Position numbers and translations under genes: made by a program. Source: Oscillospiraceae bacterium (GTDB lineage: Bacteria; Bacillota; Clostridia; UMGS1810). Taken from it: DNA of 64,000 nt. Under the pieces are notes generated by a model. It saw only the letters and a program-made list of their open reading frames with translations, ran no database searches and had not been told where the DNA came from. Below are positions 1-7,381 of this stretch, piece after piece. Each line of letters opens with the position of its first letter. Within the stretch, counting starts at the first letter, position 1. The stretch covers positions 1-64,000 of the forward strand of contig SVJZ01000010.1 in NCBI GenBank assembly GCA_015068705.1, given 5' to 3'.

Positions 1-306
1 CTTTGCGCGTTCAGCAGTCATCTTAACGTATGTTACCTTTTCCTTGTCCTTTTCGTAAACCTCAACAACGGGTTCGTACTGACAGATGCCGATGCATCCT
101 GTCTGGGTTACTGTTACTGTATCAGCAAGACCTGCTTCTGTAACGCCTTCAACGAAAGCGCTGAGAACAGGACGAGCGCCGGCAGCGATACCGCAGGTTG
201 CCATACCAACTACGATACGGGTGTTTTCCTCATCATTTTCCTTACGAACATTGACGCGTGCCAGGGTGCTCTCTCTGATTTTTTGCAGTTCTGCCAAGCT
301 TTTCAT
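1..306 (-). CDS. (2Fe-2S) ferredoxin-domain protein of hydrogenase operon, partial
   Basis: The first 102 residues are present and the 3' end lies beyond position 1. The frame shows the thioredoxin-like [2Fe-2S] fold: a first cysteine in MATCGIAAGA and a second pair in TGCIGIC. This domain either stands alone at about 120 residues or forms the N terminus of NuoF/HydB. Near position 100 the sequence resembles the C-terminal part of the stand-alone form, so I favour a separate small ferredoxin with NuoF and the hydrogenase outside the window. The ATG at 306 was preferred over one at 315 because the AAGGAAGG element gives sensible spacing only to the inner ATG. It follows nuoE and a GHKL ATPase on the same strand. 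The inferred role is electron transfer between the NADH-binding subunit and the hydrogenase. Confidence 0.85.
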   Translation of the reverse strand, partial: MKSLAELQKIRESTLARVNVRKENDEENTRIVVGMATCGIAAGARPVLSAFVEGVTEAGLADTVTVTQTGCIGICQYEPVVEVYEKDKEKVTYVKMTAERAK

Positions 307-347
307 AACCAGCATTCCTTCCTTTCGGATTTGATTTCTTTATTCGT

Positions 348-899
348 TTACTCCGCTTCGGGGGCGATTTCTGCAAGCCCCTCGCGGATATAGGAGGCAA
401 TCCATTCCAGTATCTCGGGTTCGGTAATATTTACCTCGCCCAACACCTCACGGATTTGCCTTGTATCAAAGCAAAATGTTTCACCGTTGCAACAGTGGGT
501 ATACACAAATTCCGTCTGGGGTGCGAGACTCACCAGCGAAACCATGGTGGATGCCATATCGCCCAATGGTTGACGATCGATGCTGTTATGCACAAACACC
601 GCTTCCACCCTTGTTCCCTCGCCAAGTTTGGAGGAAATGTGGAAGGTTCCGCCCGTTTGCTCTGCCGCATTCTGAAAGAGCGACAGCCCCATTCCCACCC
701 TGCGGGTGGTACGGGTGGTGCGAAACGGACTGGTTACATCTGCAAGAAATTCCTCGCTCATACCACAACCATCATCGGTAATGACAATGCCAAAAGTATT
801 TGCGACAATATCTTCCTTAATATCTACGGTAATCAGATGCGCCTGTGCCTTTACGGAATTATGCACAATATCAAGAATGTGCAACGACAACTCAGTCAC
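348..899 (-). CDS. GHKL-type ATP-binding protein of hydrogenase operon
   Basis: This 183-residue protein has a histidine-kinase-like ATPase fold. An N-box-like helix (HILDIVHNSVKA) is followed by DDGCGMS, which resembles the G1 box, and VGMGLSL, which resembles the G2 box. No phospho-acceptor or sensor domain is visible, so it is an isolated ATPase domain rather than a full kinase. The GTG start at 899 has an AGGGGA element upstream and lies 15 bases after the nuoE stop. In clostridial hydrogenase operons a similar ATPase commonly sits between nuoE and the ferredoxin or NuoF gene. Its biochemical role there is not settled, and a regulatory or assembly role is only an inference. The C-terminal 60 residues have no motif I recognise. 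Confidence 0.85.
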   Translation of the reverse strand: MTELSLHILDIVHNSVKAQAHLITVDIKEDIVANTFGIVITDDGCGMSEEFLADVTSPFRTTRTTRRVGMGLSLFQNAAEQTGGTFHISSKLGEGTRVEAVFVHNSIDRQPLGDMASTMVSLVSLAPQTEFVYTHCCNGETFCFDTRQIREVLGEVNITEPEILEWIASYIREGLAEIAPEAE

Positions 900-914
900 T
901 TTGGATTTCCCCTA

Positions 915-1403
915 TCAATATTTGCTCAGGATATCGTCCACATCGTCCACTACCAGTCTGCCGTAAACATCATCATTTACAGTGAGAACCGGTGCCAGAC
1001 CACATGCGCCGATACAACGGGTAGCCTCTAAAGAAAACTTGCCGTCGGGAGTGCATTCTCCCACATCAATGCCAAGTCTTTCTTTGATGCGCTCGATGAT
1101 ATCGCCCGAGCCTTTTACATAGCAGGCAGTGCCGAGGCAAACGCCGATCTGATACTTGCCCTTGGGATTGATGGAAAACTGTGTGTAGAAGGTAACTACA
1201 CCATAAATCTCAGACATGGGCACGTTGATACCCTCGGAGATTTTCTTCTGCACTTCAATGGGCAGATAGCCATAAACTCCCTGCGCCTCATGCAGTACCG
1301 GGATCAAAGCCCCGTCAGTCCCCTTGTACTTTTGGATGATTTCGTCCAGTTTCATGTCCTGTTCCTTGGTGGACACAAATGCCGGAACTGTTTTTTCGCT
1401 CAT
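915..1403 (-). CDS. nuoE: NuoE-like [2Fe-2S] subunit of NAD-linked hydrogenase
   Basis: This 162-residue protein matches the 24-kDa NuoE/HndA/HydC family. It has an N-terminal helical segment with LHEAQGVYGYLP, then a thioredoxin-like domain. The four [2Fe-2S] ligands are visible in CLGTACYVKG and ATRCIGACGLAPV. The length is typical of stand-alone NuoE. It should pass electrons between NuoF-bound FMN/NAD(H) and the hydrogenase, in the cytoplasm. The ATG at 1403 has a strong AGGAGG site. It is the first gene after a recognisable promoter and a perfect Rex-type palindrome, so NADH/NAD-responsive control is likely. The family is shared by complex I, NAD-formate dehydrogenases and bifurcating hydrogenases. 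The neighbouring hydrogenase-like genes favour the last. Confidence 0.93.
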   Translation of the reverse strand: MSEKTVPAFVSTKEQDMKLDEIIQKYKGTDGALIPVLHEAQGVYGYLPIEVQKKISEGINVPMSEIYGVVTFYTQFSINPKGKYQIGVCLGTACYVKGSGDIIERIKERLGIDVGECTPDGKFSLEATRCIGACGLAPVLTVNDDVYGRLVVDDVDDILSKY

Positions 1404-1427
1404 TTTGCGACCTCCTATGCTTTTATA

Positions 1428-1445
1428 TTGTTAACTTTTTAACAA
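1428..1445. promoter_or_regulatory. Rex operator (redox-responsive)
   Basis: A perfect 18-bp inverted repeat, TTGTTAA-N4-TTAACAA, matches the clostridial Rex (NADH/NAD sensing repressor) consensus. It lies about 12-29 bases downstream of the predicted nuoE start site and upstream of the ribosome binding site, a classical repressor or road-block position. Rex control of hydrogenase genes is established in other Clostridia. The assignment here is by motif only. Confidence 0.85.
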
Positions 1446-1463
1446 ACTTACTCAAACAGTTTT

Positions 1464-1492
1464 ATTATAGCACACATTTTGCCGTATTTCCA
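1464..1492 (-). promoter_or_regulatory. sigma-A promoter of the nuoE hydrogenase operon
   Basis: On the minus strand a perfect TATAAT (1464-1469) lies 17 bases from a weak -35 TGGAAA (1487-1492). Predicted transcription starts near 1457, just upstream of the Rex palindrome. It separates the nuoE genes from the PHP gene, whose stop is at 1543. Confidence 0.65.
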
Positions 1493-1542
1493 GTTGTTTT
1501 TTGAAATTTTATATAAAATGTATAGTTTTTTGCGATAATTTA

Positions 1543-2244
1543 TCATAATATGTCGATAATGGCATGGGCTGACAGTGCGGTTACCTCCAAAAAGTGCAAT
1601 CGTTCGGAAATATCCCAAAGATAATGCGCATCCGAATTGTGCACAATGCCAAACGATTCCAATGGTTGTACCTTCCCCACCCTCTCAATTCGTTCGGGGT
1701 TTTTGATTTCCACAGTACGCACAGGCAGATCAGGCGGAATAAATCCAAGATTTGACACAATGCTATATGCATCCTTATCAATGTGCGCAGGAATTGCTAC
1801 CCCACCACACCTTTTTGCATGGGAAACCACATCCTCCACCGAAAGAGTGGTTGCGGTGGAAAGCAGATATTCAAACAGACCCGTCTGTTCGTCCTGCGCA
1901 TTGAGTATCCGTTGCTCGCCGAAAATATCCGGTCGGTTTTGGATACGGGGCAGGTGCGCCTGCACAATTTCTTCCATCTGCAAGGCATTCTCCAACTCCG
2001 CAAACAAGCACACCACATGCACCTCTTCTGCCGTTTCCACCTCCATACCAGGAAGCACCAACAACCCTTCTGCTCTTCCGCATTCCATGCAAGCGGCGGC
2101 ATTTTGGCAGGTGTTGTGGTCGGTAATGGCAATCACATCCAAGCTCTTCAGGCACGCCATATTGATGATGTTATTGGGGGTCATGTCGCTATCCCCGCAA
2201 GGGGACAATGCCGTATGTATATGAAAATCGTATGCGACTCTCAT
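1543..2244 (-). CDS. PHP-domain phosphoesterase linked to the hydrogenase module
   Basis: This 233-residue protein has the PHP (polymerase and histidinol phosphatase) metal-binding signatures: DFHIHTALSPCGD at the N terminus, AITDHNT, GMEVET, a central PAHIDK and the C-terminal HNSDAH. These would bind a di- or trinuclear metal centre for phosphoester hydrolysis. Its start overlaps the preceding DRTGG gene by ATGA, which implies translational coupling. A PHP gene beside an HsfB-like hydrogenase homologue and DRTGG proteins is a recurrent clostridial arrangement. Its substrate is unknown. It is the last gene of that transcription unit, and the nuoE promoter follows after about 140 bases. Confidence 0.88.
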   Translation of the reverse strand: MRVAYDFHIHTALSPCGDSDMTPNNIINMACLKSLDVIAITDHNTCQNAAACMECGRAEGLLVLPGMEVETAEEVHVVCLFAELENALQMEEIVQAHLPRIQNRPDIFGEQRILNAQDEQTGLFEYLLSTATTLSVEDVVSHAKRCGGVAIPAHIDKDAYSIVSNLGFIPPDLPVRTVEIKNPERIERVGKVQPLESFGIVHNSDAHYLWDISERLHFLEVTALSAHAIIDIL

Positions 2245-2567
2245 AGCCTGTTCCCGATTTCCATGGCAATCTCAAATGCGCTTTTGTCCGAACGCAATAC
2301 TGCTACATTTTCCTCCCGCGCTTTCTCCAAAACCGATTCATCCACCTGCATTTTTTCAGCTATGATAACGCAGGAAAGTTCGGTAAGCACTGCGATTGCC
2401 ACAATATTGATATTGGTCTGCACGGTAATCCAGGCATCATGTTCGCTCACCTTTGACATAGCAAGGCTTAACAAATCACAGATATAGCAGCCTTCTACCG
2501 ATGCGTCGGGATTACCGGCAGAAAGCACCTCCAACCCCAGTGCTTGGGTAATTTCCTGTACTGTCAT
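2241..2567 (-). CDS. DRTGG-domain protein (downstream copy)
   Basis: This 108-residue protein resembles the DRTGG domain found in phosphotransacetylase-associated and CBS/DRTGG regulatory proteins. It begins MTVQEITQALGLEVLSAG and has the repeating beta/alpha pattern of the fold, with a predicted ligand-binding surface but no catalytic motif. It is similar in size and layout to the other DRTGG protein at 4340-4675, so the operon holds two paralogues on either side of the ATPase and hydrogenase-like genes. Both ends overlap neighbours by four bases (ATGA), a sign of tight translational coupling. The function is unknown; small-molecule sensing is an inference from the fold. Confidence 0.75.
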   Translation of the reverse strand: MTVQEITQALGLEVLSAGNPDASVEGCYICDLLSLAMSKVSEHDAWITVQTNINIVAIAVLTELSCVIIAEKMQVDESVLEKAREENVAVLRSDKSAFEIAMEIGNRL

Positions 2568-3877
2568 TGTAATTCCCCCTCGTTTTTGGGTTGCATGGAC
2601 GGAGGCGCCAATTCTTCCAGCTCCACCATTTCATGTGCCAGACTTGCCACCTTCTCACGCAATTTGAAGATACAATCTGACTCCCGTGCAAATCCACGCA
2701 CAATATCCTCTGCCAATGTCCGGCAGGAGGGCGAGCCGCACGAACCGCAATCCAGATGCGGTAAGGTATCGTATATCTCACTCATTTGCTGCATTTTCTG
2801 CATAGCAACCACAATATCCGGGTCAAGATTCATTACCGGATTATACGGGATGGGAGCATCCCACAAAACATCATCTCTTTCTTCTGCGGGAGGAGGATTG
2901 TCCTTTACTCCTGCCGCCAGTTTTTTGATGCGCGTTTTGGCAACAAAATTATTTTCCACATTAAGCGGGCCGCCCACACAACCACCCGTGCAGGCAAGTG
3001 CCTCCACAAAATCGATGTCGCCCAGCTTATCGTTTTCCAACTCTTCCAACACTTTAATTACATTATGTATGCCATCCACGGCAATATAATTTTCGGTGCG
3101 CAATCCACCCACTTCACCGCCGCTATTTGCCCAGCTCACGCCACGAAGTCCGGCTTTGGACAATGTCTTCATCTCACTCTTGTCATTGAGATAGGGCAAC
3201 AATTTCAGATAAATATCCGAAATGGAAAACACACCGTCGATGTAACTTCCACTCATGCCGATGGGATGCTTGGTACAAGTCGCCTTAGCGGCACACGGAG
3301 TAATGAAAAATACACCGATTTCATCATCGGCAAGCCCGGTTTTCTCCCGCGCCTGCTCCCGTGCCATCTTTGCCGCCAAATCCATGGGTGATATGATAGG
3401 AACGATGTTGTTAATCAGATTGGGGAACCGCACACTGATTAACTTTACCACCGCAGGGCACGCCGAATTGATAACTGGTGTTTCCAGTTCACCCGATTCG
3501 ATCAGTTTCTGGGTTTCATTGGTGATAATCTGCGCTGCGTATGCTACCTCAAACACATGGTCAAAGCCAAGTTTTACCAAGGCATTGAGCAGCACATTGA
3601 TATCGGTCAGTTGAGAAAACTGACCGTAAAGAGTGGGTGCAGGCAGTGCGATATTATATTGGAATTGCTCCATCATAGAAAGCGGATCGGTGACCGCCTT
3701 TTTGGCATGATATGGACACACTCTGATGCACTCGCCGCAATCAATACAGCGTTCTTTTATGATTTTCGCCTTTCCCTTTTGCACACGAATTGCCTGGGTC
3801 GGGCAGGTTTTGATACAGTTTGTGCAACCTTTGCACTTATCCCTGTCAAGCGTAACCGAATGGATTACATTTTTCAT
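2564..3877 (-). CDS. HsfB-like [FeFe]-hydrogenase homologue, sensory type
   Basis: This 437-residue protein starts with two [4Fe-4S] ferredoxin motifs (CKGCTNC from Cys15, CIDCGEC from Cys44). A hydrogenase large-subunit C-terminal domain follows with the H-cluster ligand cysteines in place: Cys140 in NSACP, Cys195 in TPCAAK, and Cys296/Cys300 in CTGGCVGG. The extra cysteine that normally precedes the first ligand in TSCCP, the proton-transfer residue, is alanine here. The C terminus adds a CGSCGSPSC iron-sulfur motif (Cys377-385). These traits fit the HsfB/sensory branch rather than a main catalytic HydA. The start at 3877 has a GAGG site and leaves a 16-base gap to the upstream gene; a longer frame to 3913 would overlap that gene. 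Likely a redox or H2 sensor working with the ATPase and DRTGG partners. Confidence 0.85.
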   Translation of the reverse strand: MKNVIHSVTLDRDKCKGCTNCIKTCPTQAIRVQKGKAKIIKERCIDCGECIRVCPYHAKKAVTDPLSMMEQFQYNIALPAPTLYGQFSQLTDINVLLNALVKLGFDHVFEVAYAAQIITNETQKLIESGELETPVINSACPAVVKLISVRFPNLINNIVPIISPMDLAAKMAREQAREKTGLADDEIGVFFITPCAAKATCTKHPIGMSGSYIDGVFSISDIYLKLLPYLNDKSEMKTLSKAGLRGVSWANSGGEVGGLRTENYIAVDGIHNVIKVLEELENDKLGDIDFVEALACTGGCVGGPLNVENNFVAKTRIKKLAAGVKDNPPPAEERDDVLWDAPIPYNPVMNLDPDIVVAMQKMQQMSEIYDTLPHLDCGSCGSPSCRTLAEDIVRGFARESDCIFKLREKVASLAHEMVELEELAPPSMQPKNEGELQ

Positions 3878-3893
3878 TGCACATCCTCTTTTC

Positions 3894-4325
3894 TCAGAGA
3901 TTTGTACGAACAATCATGGTGATGGTAGTACCCTCTCCCAGGCGGGAATCTACCGTCATCTCATCGGTATACTTTTTCATATTGGGCAGACCCATGCCTG
4001 CACCAAACCCCAACTCACGCACCTGTTCGGTTGCAGTGGAGTATCCCTCCTGCATAGCAAGATTGATATCCGGGATACCGGGGCCATTATCCTTGAGTAT
4101 CATTACAATATTTTCGGGAGAAATCTCCACATCGATGGTGCCACCGTTGGCATGAATCACCATGTTGATTTCCCCTTCGTATGTAGCAACCGCTACCTTT
4201 CGCATAATCTGCGGGTCTACGCCAAGCTGTTTGAGGGTTTTTTTGATTTTACTGGACGCTTCGCCGGCAACAGAAAAGTCCTCGCCGTCGATGTCATAGT
4301 GAAGCCGAAACACATTGTCCGCCAT
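3894..4325 (-). CDS. RsbW-like ATP-binding protein (anti-sigma kinase fold)
   Basis: This 143-residue GHKL ATPase belongs to the anti-sigma factor/serine kinase group. KVAVATYEGEINMVIHANGG is an N-box-like helix, LKDNGPGIPD a G1-like box, and GFGAGMGLPNMKKY a G2 motif very like RsbW/SpoIIAB. It therefore probably phosphorylates or sequesters a partner protein. It sits 16 bases upstream of the HsfB-like gene and 14 bases after a DRTGG gene, with a GGAGGGG ribosome site. No sigma factor or STAS partner lies in the window, so its target is unknown. Coupling of such an ATPase to a sensory hydrogenase has been seen repeatedly in Clostridia. Confidence 0.87.
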   Translation of the reverse strand: MADNVFRLHYDIDGEDFSVAGEASSKIKKTLKQLGVDPQIMRKVAVATYEGEINMVIHANGGTIDVEISPENIVMILKDNGPGIPDINLAMQEGYSTATEQVRELGFGAGMGLPNMKKYTDEMTVDSRLGEGTTITMIVRTNL

Positions 4326-4339
4326 CTGCTCCCCTCCAT

Positions 4340-4675
4340 TCAGCGCAAACCGGCACTATAAAGCAGACCGCAGGCTTTATAAAGCGGATAGTCGGTGGTA
4401 AGAATCGCCATGTGCGCTTCGGCGGCAAGCTCAAGAATTTCCTCGCCCGGCTCTTTGCCGCGCACAAATACAATCGCCTTCATATCCATCATCTCTGCGG
4501 TGCGCACCACCTGTGCATTGACAAGACCTGTCATAAGCAATGCCTGGTCCTTTACAAATGCCAGTACATCACTCATCAAATCGCTTCCACACGCAGACAA
4601 TACCTCGCGTTCGAGTAAATCGTCACCCGAAAGCACCTTTGCATCAAGAATTTCTTTTACCTCTTGCAGCTTCAT
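4340..4675 (-). CDS. DRTGG-domain protein (upstream copy)
   Basis: This 111-residue protein begins MKLQEVKEILDAKVLSGDD, the typical opening of clostridial DRTGG proteins from hydrogenase clusters. The core contains VLSACGSDLMSDVLAF and the strand-loop VRTAEMMDMKAIVFVRGK. No catalytic residues are evident. It is the first gene of the sensor-like module and starts only 12 bases after tyrS on the same strand, with an AAAGGAG site, so it is probably transcribed from the tyrS promoter. It is a likely paralogue of the protein at 2241-2567. The ligand and function are unknown. Confidence 0.78.
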   Translation of the reverse strand: MKLQEVKEILDAKVLSGDDLLEREVLSACGSDLMSDVLAFVKDQALLMTGLVNAQVVRTAEMMDMKAIVFVRGKEPGEEILELAAEAHMAILTTDYPLYKACGLLYSAGLR

Positions 4676-4687
4676 ATTTCGTCTCCT

Positions 4688-5905
4688 TTATTTGCATACC
4701 ACTCTGTGGAATACTTTCTTACCCTTTTTGATGATAAGCTCTCCGTCGACAAAATCCTTTTCACTGACCATATAACCGATATCGGTAACCTTTTCGCCGT
4801 TTACACTGATGCCGCCCTGCTGCACCAAACGACGTCCCTCACCCTTGGAGGGTGCAAGTGCGGTGGTAACAAGCAGATCGAGGATGTTGATTTCTCCATC
4901 CAGTGCAATCTCGCTACTGGGCATATTCTCTGAGCTTACGCCACCACCGAATACTGCCTCGGCAGCCTCTTTTGCCTTGTTTGCCTCCTCAACGCCGTGT
5001 ACCATACTGGTCACTTCATAAGCGAGTACCTTTTTCGCCTCGTTGATTGCGGCGTCTTTGAGTTTTGCCAGCTCGTTAATCTGCTCCATGGGCAGGAAAG
5101 TGAGTAATTTCAGGCACTTAATGACATCGGCATCATCCACATTTCTCCAGTACTGATAAAACTCGTAGGGAGAAGTTTTGTTGGGATCCAGCCACAGTGC
5201 ACCCGACTGGGTTTTTCCCATCTTTTTGCCCTCGCTGTTGGTAAGTAGGGTAAAGGTCATGCCATATACCTGCTCGCCCTTGGAACGGCGCACCAGCTCG
5301 ATACCGCCCAAAATATTGGACCACTGATCGTCACCGCCAAGTTCGATTTTACATCCATAATTTTCATACAGTTTTAAGAAATCGTAGCTCTGCATGAGCA
5401 TATAGTTAAACTCAATGAAGGTCAAACCCTTTTCCAGACGGGACTTGTAGCACTCTGCGGTGAGCATTTTATTTACCGAAAAATGCACACCCACATCGCG
5501 CAAAAATTCTACATAATTCAAATTGAGCAGCCAATCCGAGTTGTCCACCATCAGTGCTTTACCGTCCGAAAAATCAATGATGGACGAAAGCTGCTTTTTA
5601 AAACACTCTACATTGTGGCGAATGGTTTCGATGGTCATCATCTGGCGCATATCGGTACGTCCCGAGGGGTCACCCACCATACCGGTGCCGCCACCCAGCA
5701 GTGCAATGGGACGATGCCCTGCACGCTGCATGTGAGCCATAACCACCATCTGCAGGAAGTGACCGACGTGCAGGCTGTCTGCGGTCGGGTCAAAGCCGAT
5801 GTAGAAGGTAACCTTCTCCTTTTCCAACAATTCGCGGATTTCCTCCTCATGCGTTACCTGAGCAATCAATCCTCGCTCACTCAATACATCGTAAATACTT
5901 CCCAT
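4688..5905 (-). CDS. tyrS: tyrosyl-tRNA synthetase
   Basis: This 405-residue class I synthetase charges tRNA-Tyr. The HIGH-like motif appears as HVGHFLQ, the tyrosine-binding region includes [12 protein letters not shown], and the KMSKS loop is KKMGKTQ. The C terminus carries the S4-like RNA-binding domain ([17 protein letters not shown]). Length is normal. The ATG at 5905 has an AGGAGG site. A promoter (5992-6020) gives a leader of only about 80 bases with no T-box anticodon or antiterminator signature, unlike many clostridial tyrS genes. The downstream DRTGG gene begins 12 bases after the stop, so tyrS may drive expression of the whole sensor module. Confidence 0.97.
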   Translation of the reverse strand: MGSIYDVLSERGLIAQVTHEEEIRELLEKEKVTFYIGFDPTADSLHVGHFLQMVVMAHMQRAGHRPIALLGGGTGMVGDPSGRTDMRQMMTIETIRHNVECFKKQLSSIIDFSDGKALMVDNSDWLLNLNYVEFLRDVGVHFSVNKMLTAECYKSRLEKGLTFIEFNYMLMQSYDFLKLYENYGCKIELGGDDQWSNILGGIELVRRSKGEQVYGMTFTLLTNSEGKKMGKTQSGALWLDPNKTSPYEFYQYWRNVDDADVIKCLKLLTFLPMEQINELAKLKDAAINEAKKVLAYEVTSMVHGVEEANKAKEAAEAVFGGGVSSENMPSSEIALDGEINILDLLVTTALAPSKGEGRRLVQQGGISVNGEKVTDIGYMVSEKDFVDGELIIKKGKKVFHRVVCK

Positions 5906-5991
5906 GGTCTTCCTCCTAAGTTTTATTTCAGATTTGTGAAATATTGCACTAAAAACGGCACAACATTCGATTTTACTGATTTATTTCTTCT

Positions 5992-6020
5992 ATTGTATCA
6001 ATTTTTTTGTAGTATTTCAA
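5992..6020 (-). promoter_or_regulatory. sigma-A promoter of tyrS
   Basis: TTGAAA (6015-6020) and TACAAT (5992-5997) are spaced by 17 bases on the minus strand. It lies back to back with the trpB promoter, only about 20 bases away. Confidence 0.7.
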
Positions 6021-6041
6021 GAGGATATTTTATAATTTCAG

Positions 6042-6070
6042 TTGAAATTTTGAAAAAAGAGTGATAGAAT
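6042..6070 (+). promoter_or_regulatory. sigma-A promoter of trpB
   Basis: TTGAAA (6042-6047) and TAGAAT (6065-6070) are spaced by 17 bases on the plus strand. The predicted leader before the ATG at 6112 is about 35 bases, which leaves no room for a trp leader, T-box or attenuator. Confidence 0.6.
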
Positions 6071-6111
6071 AGAAAAATAATGTGAAAGCACTACCCATAA
6101 GGAGGATAATC

Positions 6112-7329
6112 ATGGATTTTTCAACCTACCTAAAAAACTATCCGTCGGAGGATGGCAGATTTGGTCCCTACGGCGGCAGATATCTGTCGGACGAGCTCCT
6201 GCCTGCATTTGAAGAGATTACCGAGGCATATGAAACCATCTGCCACTCGGCACAGTTTATCAGTGAGTTGCGCCGCATCCGCAAGGAATTTCAGGGCAGA
6301 CCCACTCCGGTATATCACTGCGAGCGCCTGTCCAACAAACTGGGCACCTGCCAGATTTATCTCAAGCGTGAAGACCTGAACCACACCGGTGCGCACAAGC
6401 TCAATCACTGCATGGGTGAAGGTCTGCTCGCCAAATACATGGGCAAAAAGCGTCTGATTGCAGAAACCGGTGCCGGTCAGCATGGCGTGGCTCTTGCCAC
6501 AGCCGCTGCATTCTTTGGTTTGGAATGTGAAATCCACATGGGCGAGGTGGACATCGCCAAACAGGCACCCAATGTGACCCGCATGAAAATTCTCGGTGCA
6601 AATGTAGTTCCTGTTACCCACGGGTTAAAAACCCTCAAAGAGGCAGTGGACTCTGCATTTGATTCCTATGCGAGAAATTATAAAGACTCCATCTACTGCA
6701 TCGGCTCTGCCCTGGGTCCCCATCCATTCCCCATGATGGTTCGCGATTTCCAGATGGTGGTCGGTGACGAGGCGCGTGAACAATTTTTGGAAATGACCGG
6801 TATCATGCCGGACGTGGTGTGTGCTTGTGTCGGCGGTGGCAGTAACTCCATCGGTATGTTTGAGGCATTTTTGAACGACCCCGTTCGTATCGTAGGTGTA
6901 GAGCCTCTGGGACGCGGCACCAAGATGGGCGACCACGCCGCATCGCTTGCATACGGCACCAAAGGCATCATGCACGGCTTTGAAAGCATCATGCTCAAGG
7001 ACGAACAGGGTGACCCTGCTCCGGTTTACTCCATCGCAAGCGGTCTGGATTACCCTGCCGCAGGTCCCGAGCATGCATTCCTGCACGAACTGGGTCGTGT
7101 GGAATACAGCACTGCAACCGATGAAGAGGCAGTGGATGCCTTCTTCAAGCTCTCCCGTTGCGAAGGTATCATCCCGGCACTGGAAAGCTCTCATGCAATT
7201 GCCTATGCCATGAAGCTGGCAAAACAAAAAGAGGCAAAATCGGTACTGGTTTGCTGCAGTGGTCGCGGCGACAAGGACGTGGATTATGTAGTAGAAAACT
7301 ACGGCTACGGCGAACAGTTTCAGTTTTAA
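6112..7329 (+). CDS. trpB: tryptophan synthase beta chain, stand-alone
   Basis: This 405-residue PLP enzyme condenses indole with serine. The Schiff-base lysine is in HTGAHKLN, the catalytic glutamate in AETGAGQHG, the phosphate-binding loop is [10 protein letters not shown] and the pyridine contact is in CCSGRGDKD. These match TrpB1 rather than the TrpB2 type. The ATG at 6112 was chosen for its AAGGAGG site; the frame is open upstream to a GTG at 6082. No trpA or other trp gene is adjacent, and the gene has its own promoter and terminator, so it is an orphan copy. Either the alpha chain is elsewhere, or the gene scavenges free indole. It may be a second trpB. Confidence 0.95.
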   Translation: MDFSTYLKNYPSEDGRFGPYGGRYLSDELLPAFEEITEAYETICHSAQFISELRRIRKEFQGRPTPVYHCERLSNKLGTCQIYLKREDLNHTGAHKLNHCMGEGLLAKYMGKKRLIAETGAGQHGVALATAAAFFGLECEIHMGEVDIAKQAPNVTRMKILGANVVPVTHGLKTLKEAVDSAFDSYARNYKDSIYCIGSALGPHPFPMMVRDFQMVVGDEAREQFLEMTGIMPDVVCACVGGGSNSIGMFEAFLNDPVRIVGVEPLGRGTKMGDHAASLAYGTKGIMHGFESIMLKDEQGDPAPVYSIASGLDYPAAGPEHAFLHELGRVEYSTATDEEAVDAFFKLSRCEGIIPALESSHAIAYAMKLAKQKEAKSVLVCCSGRGDKDVDYVVENYGYGEQFQF

Positions 7330-7342
7330 TCAATAAAAATTC

Positions 7343-7378
7343 AACCACCCCATCCATTCTTGGTTGGGGTGGTTTTTT
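7343..7378 (+). terminator. rho-independent terminator after trpB
   Basis: ACCACCCC and GGGGTGGT arms with a loop of about 15 bases are followed by TTTTTT on the plus strand. It also lies just beyond the stop of the convergent GH13 gene and may serve both strands. Confidence 0.85.
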
Positions 7379-7381
7379 GTA

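Noticed and set aside
5906-6041. T-box leader upstream of tyrS
   Set aside because: The leader from the predicted start is about 80 bases and lacks the conserved T-box antiterminator sequence and specifier loop.
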